Origin: Suilimivivens sp964571145
GTDB lineage: Bacteria; Bacillota; Clostridia; Lachnospirales; Lachnospiraceae
Assembly: GCA_964571145.1 (NCBI GenBank)
Contig: CAZNAP010000082.1
Span: 1 to 11,005, forward strand
Length of the DNA: 11,005 nt
Direction: 5' to 3'
The translations under genes and the position numbers were made by a program. Positions 4,866-11,005 of the stretch are shown piece by piece; positions within the stretch are counted from its first letter, which is position 1, and each line of letters starts with the position of its first letter. The notes beneath the pieces are model-generated. The model saw only the letters and a list, made by a program, of their open reading frames with translations, had not been told where the DNA came from and ran no database searches.

Positions 4866-7748
4866 ATGGCCAAAATTAAAGTGCATGAAATTGCAAAAGA
4901 ACTGGAAAAGCAAAGCAAAGATGTGATTGCTTTTCTGCAAGATAAAGGAATTGAGGTGAAAGCTGCTCAGAGTTCACTGGATGAAGAAGCTGCGGATTTA
5001 GTTCGTAAAGCATTCGGAGGAGCTGCCAAGAAGGCAGAAGCAAAGAAAGAAGAACCGAAGAAAGCAGAAGCGAAGGCTGCAGACCAGAAGACTGCAGATA
5101 CGAAGACTGTGGATACGAAGACTGAGGAAAATCAGACTGAAGATAAGCAGGCAGAATCTGAGAAAGAAGAACCCAAGAAGAAAAAGAAGATTATTTTCGT
5201 AAGCAACCCACATAATAGCAATATACCCGGGCAGCGTCCATCAGGAGAAAACAGAGCTCCTCAGAATAATAATCGCCAGAATAATAACAACAATAACCGT
5301 GGTTATCGTCAAGGACAGGGCAGAAGCCAGGAGTATACGCATAAAATAATTAGGCCGATTACTGCACCTTCCGTATCAGAGACAGGACGTACTGATTTCA
5401 AACAAAACACACCCAGACCTGAAGCAAATAGACAAGATGCGAACAGAACGGATTCCAACAGACCAACCTATAACAGACCGGCTTCTAATAATAATAGACC
5501 GGCACAGGCATCTACAGGTGACTATAGAAACAGAACAAACAGTACTTCAGCAAACAGAACACCTGCAAGAAGTGAAGGATACCAAAGAAATGACAGACCG
5601 CAAACTTACGCCGGAAACAACCAAGGAACCAGGCCGGATTATCGCAGACCTGACGGAACTGCTCGCCCGAGTACTCAGGGTGGTAGGCCTGATTTTCGGA
5701 ATCATAACGCTGATCGGAATAACAACAGACCTGGTGGCAATACGGGACGCCCTGACAGAGGCGTTGCAGGGCAGGACAATCGATTCAAAAAACCTGAAAA
5801 AGCAGGTAAAGGTTTCGGTGGTGATACCCCGATTAAAGACGATAAGCGTAGGGAAGAAGAAAAGCGTAGAATCAGTCAGGAAAAAGAAAAGAAATCCAGA
5901 AAAGATTTCATATACGAAGATGACAGCACAACTGTAAAGAAAGCAGGCAGGTTTATTAAGCCTGAAAAGAAAGCTGAGGATATGATTGAGGAGCAAATCA
6001 AGGTTATTACTGTTCCTGATTCCTTAACAATCAAAGAATTGGCAGATAAAATGAAGTTGCAGCCTTCTGCAATTATTAAGAAGTTGTTTTTACAGGGTCA
6101 AATAGTAACCGTTAACTCGGAAATTTTATTTGAAGAAGCTGAAAATATTGCAATTGATTATGATATCATCTGCGAAAAAGAAATTAAAGTAGATGTAATC
6201 GAAGAGTTACTGAAAGAAGAGGATGAAGAAGAAGGCGAATTGACCAACAGACCACCTGTTATTTGTGTTATGGGTCATGTCGATCATGGTAAAACATCCC
6301 TTTTGGATGCAATCAGAAAAACAAATGTTACGGATAAAGAAGCCGGAGGTATTACACAGCACATTGGTGCATATACTGTAAATATTAACGGTCAATCCAT
6401 TACTTTCTTGGATACACCGGGACATGAAGCGTTTACCGCTATGCGTATGCGTGGTGCTAATTCTACTGATATCGCTATTTTAGTTGTAGCAGCAGATGAT
6501 GGTGTTATGCCACAGACTATAGAAGCAATTAATCATGCTAAGGCTGCTGGAATTGAAATTATTGTTGCGATTAACAAAATGGATAAACCGGGCGCTAATA
6601 TTGACCGTGTAAAACAGGAAATGACAGAGTATGAGTTAATTCCGGTTGATTGGGGCGGCACAACTGAATTTGTTCCTGTTTCTGCTAAATCAGGCGAAGG
6701 TATTGAAAATCTATTGGAGACAATCCTGTTAACAGCAGAAATCTTAGAGCTCAAAGCTAATGCCAACAGACGTGCAAGAGGTCTGGTTATTGAAGCTGAA
6801 TTGGATAAAGGACGTGGTCCTGTTGCAACTGTATTGGTTCAAAAAGGTACACTGCATGTAGGTGATTTTATATCCGCAGGAGCCAGCCATGGCAAAGTTA
6901 GAGCAATGGTAGATGATAAGGGAAGACGTGTCAAAGAAGCACTGCCGTCTACACCTGTAGAAATACTTGGTCTTTCTGATGTGCCAAGTGCCGGTGAAGT
7001 CTTTATTTCACATGACAATGATAAGACTGCTAAGAACTATGCAGATACCTATCTGTCACAGAATAAAGAGAAAATGCTTGAAGAAACCAAATCCAAGATG
7101 TCTTTGGATGACTTGTTTACACAGATTCAGGCCGGCAACTTAAAAGAACTGAATATCATAGTTAAAGCGGATGTACAGGGTAGTGTAGAAGCTGTGAAAC
7201 AGAGTCTGACCAAACTGTCCAACGAAGAAGTTGTGGTGAAATGTCTCCATGGTGGTGTTGGTGCCATCAATGAATCTGATGTTTCATTAGCTTCCGCATC
7301 TGCAGCAATTATTATCGGATTTAATGTCCGCCCGGATGCTATGGCTAAAACCATTGCAGAACGCGAAGGCGTTGATATCCGCTTATACAAAGTAATCTAT
7401 CAGGCAATTGAAGATGTAGCAGCTGCTATGAAGGGAATGTTAGATCCTGTATTTGAGGAGAAGGTTATCGGTCATGCAGAGGTAAGGCAAATCTTCAAGG
7501 CATCCGCTATCGGAAATATTGCCGGTTCTTATGTTCTGGATGGTATGTTCCAGAGAGGATGTAAGGTTCGTATCTCCAGAGAAGGAAATCAGATTTTTGA
7601 AGGCGAGCTTGATTCCCTGAAGAGATTTAAAGATGATGTAAAAGAAGTAAAAGCAGGCTTTGAATGTGGTCTTGTATTTGACGGTTTCGACCAGATGCAG
7701 GAGCTTGATATAGTAGAAGCATATATTATGGTGGAGGTTCCAAGGTGA
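4866..7748 (+). CDS. infB: Translation initiation factor IF-2
   Basis: GTPase that places initiator fMet-tRNA on the 30S subunit and promotes 50S joining. 960 aa, long for the family (E. coli 890, B. subtilis 716). A short N-terminal IF2_N-like domain (1-~53, MAKIKVHEIAKEL) is followed by a Lys/Glu/Ala/Thr-rich segment (about 54-110), then a disordered Asn/Arg/Pro/Gly-rich linker (114-305), a charged helix and the second IF2_N domain (about 375-440). The G domain shows G1 GHVDHGKT (470-477), G2 GITQHIGAY, G3 DTPGH (516-520), G4 NKMD (570-573) and G5 SAKSG. Domains II, III and the tRNA-binding C2 domain follow, with AEVRQIFK and GCKVRISREG. GGAGG at 4854-4858 lies 7 nt before the ATG. The TGA overlaps the rbfA start. 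I saw no convincing internal start with a ribosome binding site for a shorter isoform. Confidence 0.98.
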   Translation: MAKIKVHEIAKELEKQSKDVIAFLQDKGIEVKAAQSSLDEEAADLVRKAFGGAAKKAEAKKEEPKKAEAKAADQKTADTKTVDTKTEENQTEDKQAESEKEEPKKKKKIIFVSNPHNSNIPGQRPSGENRAPQNNNRQNNNNNNRGYRQGQGRSQEYTHKIIRPITAPSVSETGRTDFKQNTPRPEANRQDANRTDSNRPTYNRPASNNNRPAQASTGDYRNRTNSTSANRTPARSEGYQRNDRPQTYAGNNQGTRPDYRRPDGTARPSTQGGRPDFRNHNADRNNNRPGGNTGRPDRGVAGQDNRFKKPEKAGKGFGGDTPIKDDKRREEEKRRISQEKEKKSRKDFIYEDDSTTVKKAGRFIKPEKKAEDMIEEQIKVITVPDSLTIKELADKMKLQPSAIIKKLFLQGQIVTVNSEILFEEAENIAIDYDIICEKEIKVDVIEELLKEEDEEEGELTNRPPVICVMGHVDHGKTSLLDAIRKTNVTDKEAGGITQHIGAYTVNINGQSITFLDTPGHEAFTAMRMRGANSTDIAILVVAADDGVMPQTIEAINHAKAAGIEIIVAINKMDKPGANIDRVKQEMTEYELIPVDWGGTTEFVPVSAKSGEGIENLLETILLTAEILELKANANRRARGLVIEAELDKGRGPVATVLVQKGTLHVGDFISAGASHGKVRAMVDDKGRRVKEALPSTPVEILGLSDVPSAGEVFISHDNDKTAKNYADTYLSQNKEKMLEETKSKMSLDDLFTQIQAGNLKELNIIVKADVQGSVEAVKQSLTKLSNEEVVVKCLHGGVGAINESDVSLASASAAIIIGFNVRPDAMAKTIAEREGVDIRLYKVIYQAIEDVAAAMKGMLDPVFEEKVIGHAEVRQIFKASAIGNIAGSYVLDGMFQRGCKVRISREGNQIFEGELDSLKRFKDDVKEVKAGFECGLVFDGFDQMQELDIVEAYIMVEVPR
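5087..5131 (+). repeat. Tandem 15-bp repeat within infB
   Basis: Three consecutive 15-bp units begin at 5087, 5102 and 5117. The first two share GAAGACTG-NN-GATAC; the third has diverged after GAAGACTG. In frame they encode K-T-(A/V)-D-T twice and then K-T-E-E-N, from residue 75. The unit length is a multiple of three, so copy changes would keep the frame. It lies in the charged low-complexity segment. Confidence 0.75.
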
Positions 7749-8095
7749 GAAAAAACAGCATGAAGAATACCAGAATTAATGGAGAAGTACAAAAGGTTCT
7801 GGCTGAAATCATACGCACTGAAATAAAGGATCCGCGAATCAGTCCGCTGACCTCGGTTATTGCAGTAGAAGTAGCCCCCGACCTGAAAACCTGTAAAGCA
7901 TGGATTAGTGCTTATGGGGATGAACAGGCACAAAAAGATACTCTGGCAGGATTAAACAGCGCAGAGGGTTTTATCAGAAAAGAGCTTGCAAGACGGGTGA
8001 ATCTTCGCAATACACCGGAAATCAGATTTATTGTAGATCAATCCATTGCGTATGGCGTGAGAATGTCTAAGCTGATTGATGAGGTAAATAAGTAG
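7745..8095 (+). CDS. rbfA: Ribosome-binding factor A
   Basis: RbfA binds the 30S subunit near helix 1 of 16S rRNA and supports late assembly and cold growth. 116 aa, single KH-like domain. Family features are TRINGEVQKVLAEII (9-23), the KDPRI motif (28-32), KAWISAYGDE in the central strand and PEIRFIVDQS near the end. The start is GTG 7745: GGAGG at 7733-7737 is 7 nt upstream and the first residues MRKNSMKNTRI match homologues I recall. ATG 7760 would be an alternative without its own site. The start overlaps the infB TGA as GTGA, a classic coupling arrangement. Confidence 0.96.
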   Translation: MRKNSMKNTRINGEVQKVLAEIIRTEIKDPRISPLTSVIAVEVAPDLKTCKAWISAYGDEQAQKDTLAGLNSAEGFIRKELARRVNLRNTPEIRFIVDQSIAYGVRMSKLIDEVNK

Positions 8096-8096
8096 T

Positions 8097-9047
8097 ATGA
8101 ATATCTATGAAGAAGTAAAAACAGCAAAAACCATTGGAATCAGTGGTCATATACGACCGGATGGTGATTGCATCGGTTCCTCTATGGGACTTTATCTGTA
8201 TTTGTTAAAGGCATGTCCGGAAGCAGATATACAGGTATTTATAGAAAAACCGGCTGATATTTTTAACTGTATCAGCCGTGTTGAAGATATACACAGTGAC
8301 TTTCAGACAAATATAGAGACATTTGATGTTTTTATAGCACTTGACACAGCGTCAGACCGTTTGGGAGAAGCTGAAGCATATTTTAACCATGCGGTGAAAA
8401 AAATAAATATTGATCATCATATAAGTAATACAGGCTGCGGAGATATCAATTATATCAAACCGGAGACCAGCTCTACTTGTGAATTGGTTTATGAAGTAAT
8501 GGAAAATAAGGAATTGCTGGATGTGGAAATCGCCAAGGCATTATATATCGGCATCATTCATGACACCGGCGTGTTCCAGTATTCTAATACGGCTCCTTCC
8601 ACGTTGAAGACAGCAGCGGAACTGATTGCCTATGGATTTGATTTTCCTAAATTAATTGATGAAACTTTCTACGAAAAGACTTATGTACAAAACCAAATTA
8701 TGGGCAGGGCTCTTTTAGAGAGTATTATGTTTATGGATGGCAGATGTGTAGTCAGTATGGTAGACCAAAAGACCATGCGGTTTTACCAAGCGGATTCTCA
8801 TGATTTAGAAGGAATTGTCAGCCAGCTTCGCAACATTAAAGGAGTGGAATGTGCCATTTTCATGTATCAGGTTGGCACGCAGGAATACAAAGTAAGCCTA
8901 CGCTCTAATGGAAAAGTCAATGTAGCTGAAATTGCAACCTTCTTTGGCGGAGGCGGGCATGTTCGGGCAGCCGGTGCAACCATGCAGGGAACATTTCATG
9001 ATATTGTCAATAATTTATCAGCACAAATCGCAAGACAAATTGGTTAG
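8097..9047 (+). CDS. nrnA: DHH-family phosphoesterase, NrnA-like oligoribonuclease / pAp phosphatase
   Basis: Expected to degrade short RNA oligonucleotides (nanoRNA) from the last steps of RNA decay and to dephosphorylate 3'-phosphoadenosine 5'-phosphate. 316 aa, normal length. Metal-site motifs in order: GHIRPDGDCIGS (H18, D22, D24), ALDTAS (D83), the DHH triad D106-H107-H108 in INIDHHISNTG, and HDTGVF (H155, D156). The C-terminal DHHA1 domain ends with substrate-binding GGGGH (284-288) followed by VRAAGATM. All key residues are present, so it should be active. It starts 1 nt after the rbfA stop with only a weak GAGG 12 nt upstream, suggesting translation by coupling. Its place between rbfA and truB is common in Clostridia. 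Confidence 0.93.
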   Translation: MNIYEEVKTAKTIGISGHIRPDGDCIGSSMGLYLYLLKACPEADIQVFIEKPADIFNCISRVEDIHSDFQTNIETFDVFIALDTASDRLGEAEAYFNHAVKKINIDHHISNTGCGDINYIKPETSSTCELVYEVMENKELLDVEIAKALYIGIIHDTGVFQYSNTAPSTLKTAAELIAYGFDFPKLIDETFYEKTYVQNQIMGRALLESIMFMDGRCVVSMVDQKTMRFYQADSHDLEGIVSQLRNIKGVECAIFMYQVGTQEYKVSLRSNGKVNVAEIATFFGGGGHVRAAGATMQGTFHDIVNNLSAQIARQIG

Positions 9048-9063
9048 TCATGAAGTGACTGAT
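9043..9063 (+). other. Small mRNA hairpin at the nrnA stop codon
   Basis: AGTCA (9046-9050) and TGACT (9056-9060) pair around the loop TGAAG. The stem extends to eight pairs with two G-U wobbles and includes the nrnA TAG. No T tract follows, so it is not a terminator. It falls in the 55-nt nrnA-truB gap and could affect mRNA processing or coupling, or be chance. Confidence 0.4.
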
Positions 9064-9102
9064 GCAAGATACATAGCGTAATAAGGATTCGGAGGCACAT
9101 AG

Positions 9103-10053
9103 ATGTACCATGGAATCATCAATGTATATAAAGAAGCGGGCTATACTTCACATGATGTGGTAGCTAAGCTTCGCGGCATATGTAAACAAAAGAAGATAGG
9201 ACATACAGGAACCCTTGATCCGGATGCGATAGGGGTTCTTCCCGTCTGTCTGGGAAACGGAACCAGACTATGTGATATGCTGACCGATCGAAGTAAGGAA
9301 TATAAAGCAGTTCTTCGCCTGGGTATCACGACTGATACGCAGGATTTTTCGGGTAAAATTCTGGAAGAAAAGCCAGTACTGGCGACGACCGCACAAGTGA
9401 AAGATGCCATTATGTCTTTTCAGGGAGATTCCCTGCAAGTACCACCCATGTATTCTGCTTTAAAAGTAAATGGCAAGAAGCTTTATGAGCTTGCACGAGC
9501 AGGCAAAGAAGTAGAACGAGTTGCCAGACCGATTACGGTTTCTTCTATAGCAATATTGGAAGAAGCACATCCGGATTACACCTTTTTAATCAATTGTTCC
9601 AAGGGCACGTATATCAGAACTATTTGTCATGATATTGGGCAAAAGTTGGGGTGCGGTGGAGTTATGGTCAGTTTGCAGAGAACCAGAGTGGGAGAATTTG
9701 CACTGACACAGGCACATAAGTTGGATGAAATACAAAAAATGGCTGATGCTGGACTTCTTGACAGCTTGGTTACTCCAGTAGACAAAATGTTTGAAAATTT
9801 AACAGCCTTCACCGTAAGAGAAAGCGGATTCAAGGCATTGCAAAACGGAAACATGTTACAACCGGCAGATTGCGTATTTGAAACAAGGGTTTCTTCAAAT
9901 CAAGAACAAGTTTCTGCCATCATAGGAGAACCGACTGACGGTGAGAATTTTAGGGTTTACAATCACAATCAGATTTTTTATGGTATTTATGAATATAAAA
10001 GAGAACGTGGCGTGTTTTGTCCAGTGAAACTTTTTTTGCCTGACATCAAGTAA
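9103..10053 (+). CDS. truB: tRNA pseudouridine(55) synthase TruB
   Basis: Converts U55 of the tRNA T-loop to pseudouridine. 316 aa, usual for the family. The N-terminus GIINVYKEAGYTSHDVV is typical. The catalytic Asp is D39 in GHTGTLDPDAIGVLP (33-47). Further family features are VPPMYSALKVNGKKLYELAR, CSKGTYIRTICHDIG and LQRTRVGEF. The last ~75 residues form a PUA-like extension. GGAGG at 9091-9095 gives 7-nt spacing to the ATG. It follows nrnA after 55 bp and precedes ribF by 33 bp, the conserved truB-ribF pairing. Confidence 0.97.
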   Translation: MYHGIINVYKEAGYTSHDVVAKLRGICKQKKIGHTGTLDPDAIGVLPVCLGNGTRLCDMLTDRSKEYKAVLRLGITTDTQDFSGKILEEKPVLATTAQVKDAIMSFQGDSLQVPPMYSALKVNGKKLYELARAGKEVERVARPITVSSIAILEEAHPDYTFLINCSKGTYIRTICHDIGQKLGCGGVMVSLQRTRVGEFALTQAHKLDEIQKMADAGLLDSLVTPVDKMFENLTAFTVRESGFKALQNGNMLQPADCVFETRVSSNQEQVSAIIGEPTDGENFRVYNHNQIFYGIYEYKRERGVFCPVKLFLPDIK

Positions 10054-10086
10054 GCACCGAGTCACTAAGGAGGGCGGAGAAACAAT

Positions 10087-11005
10087 ATGCAAATTATATG
10101 CGATACAACCGAATTTGAGTTACAGACACAAATAGCTGTAGCAATTGGAAAATTTGATGGCCTTCACCGTGGACATATGACTTTGTTATCCTGTATTTTG
10201 GAACAGAAAAAACAAGGTTTGTCTGCGGTGGTTTTTACATTTTATCCCTCGGCATCCGCCTTTTTTGGCAATAAAGAAGAAAAAGAACTGACTACCAGAG
10301 ATGAGAAACGCAAACTGTTTGAAGCCATGGGAATTGATATCTTAATTGAATTTCCCCTCAATACAACCACAGCGGCTATTTCACCGGAGGATTTTATCAG
10401 CCGGATTTTATGTGGGCAAATGCACACGAAATTTATTGCGGCGGGTACCGATTTGTCGTTTGGGGCGAAGGGACGGGGGAACTGTTTCATTTTAGAAAAA
10501 TTCGCAGTAGAACTGGGTTTTCAGGTACAAATAATCGACAAGGTAATCTATGAAGGCAGGGAAATCAGTTCCAGTTATGTACGTGAGGTAGTAGAAAACG
10601 GCGATATGGGTATAGCTAGCGAGCTATTAGGCAGGCACTATAGTTTTGAAGGGACGGTAGAATCGGGACGCAAGCTTGGAAGACGACTTGGTATGCCGAC
10701 TTTAAACCAGTATCCAAGGCCGGAAAAGCTGTTGCCACCAAGAGGCGTTTATTACTCGCAGGTGCTTTTTGAAGGTGGAACCTATATCGGAATTACCAAT
10801 ATTGGCTTAAAACCAACAGTTAATGATACACCCTCAATTAGTGTGGAAACGTATTTGTATGATTTCGACAGAGATATGTATGGAAAAGAAATTGTCACAG
10901 AATTGTTACAGTTTAAACGTCAGGAACAGAAGTTTGCAACGATACAGGAACTGAAGGCACAAATGGAGAGAGATATAGAAGAAGGCAGATTATTCCATGC
11001 CTGTA
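10087..11005 (+). CDS. ribF: Bifunctional riboflavin kinase / FAD synthetase RibF (3' end cut by the window edge)
   Basis: Phosphorylates riboflavin to FMN and adenylylates FMN to FAD. The 306 visible codons have no stop; family members are about 310-320 aa, so only a few residues should be missing. The N-terminal adenylyltransferase module has GKFDGLHRGH (21-30), TFYPS and ISSSYVRE (S161-R166). The kinase module has GRRLGMPTLN (198-207), PPRGVYYS, IGLKPTVN and VETYLYDF with E254 as the expected catalytic base; the usual ETH reads ETY. The ribosome binding site is the purine run AAGGAGGGCGGAG (10067-10079), with GGAG 7 nt before the ATG. No FMN riboswitch is visible upstream, so expression follows the operon. 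Confidence 0.95.
   Translation, partial: MQIICDTTEFELQTQIAVAIGKFDGLHRGHMTLLSCILEQKKQGLSAVVFTFYPSASAFFGNKEEKELTTRDEKRKLFEAMGIDILIEFPLNTTTAAISPEDFISRILCGQMHTKFIAAGTDLSFGAKGRGNCFILEKFAVELGFQVQIIDKVIYEGREISSSYVREVVENGDMGIASELLGRHYSFEGTVESGRKLGRRLGMPTLNQYPRPEKLLPPRGVYYSQVLFEGGTYIGITNIGLKPTVNDTPSISVETYLYDFDRDMYGKEIVTELLQFKRQEQKFATIQELKAQMERDIEEGRLFHAC

Noticed and set aside
5437..5937. A 166-codon open frame on the + strand inside infB in another reading frame.
   Set aside because: It coincides with the low-complexity Asn/Arg-rich linker, has no ribosome binding site or recognisable domain, and the IF2 frame is clearly the coding one.
10054..10086. Possible FMN riboswitch before ribF.
   Set aside because: The truB-ribF gap is only 33 bp and holds just a ribosome binding site.

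Overview
The window looks like the chromosome of a low-GC Firmicute of class Clostridia, most likely a Lachnospiraceae member. The base composition is moderately AT-rich. Strong AGGAGG-type ribosome binding sites precede most genes. The order rimP-nusA-rnpM-ylxQ-infB-rbfA-nrnA-truB-ribF is the clostridial version of the nusA-infB operon: it lacks ylxP and has a DHH phosphoesterase between rbfA and truB. The family assignment is inferred from remembered protein similarity, not from a search. All genes are on the + strand. I see no mobile element, CRISPR array, tRNA or rRNA.

Region 1 (1-2386) is a tight two-gene unit. It holds a mannose-1-phosphate guanylyltransferase-like protein with a C-terminal cupin, whose stop codon directly abuts the start of a CPBP/Abi-family membrane protein. 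The CPBP protein keeps the EExxxR motif but has lost the histidines of the other two motifs, so it may be a pseudo-protease.

Region 2 (2387-2580) is the only sizeable intergenic stretch. It holds a strong sigma-A promoter (TTGACA, 17 bp, TATCAT with an extended TG) with a small inverted repeat in its spacer. A rho-independent terminator hairpin follows, placed after the promoter but before the rimP start. This is the layout of a transcription attenuator, and it fits the known NusA autoregulation of the equivalent operon in Bacillus subtilis.

Region 3 (2581-11005) is the transcription/translation operon. RimP and RbfA mature the 30S subunit. NusA acts on RNA polymerase pausing, termination and antitermination. 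RnpM (YlxR) and YlxQ are small RNA-binding proteins. IF2 starts translation. NrnA degrades short RNA oligonucleotides and pAp. TruB makes pseudouridine 55 in tRNA. RibF makes FMN and FAD, and is cut by the right edge close to its expected end. Genes overlap or are separated by at most 55 bp, so the whole set is probably one transcript with translational coupling. This is largely conserved housekeeping DNA. The most unusual items are the degenerate CPBP protein, the rimP leader attenuator and the long Asn/Arg-rich linker of IF2.
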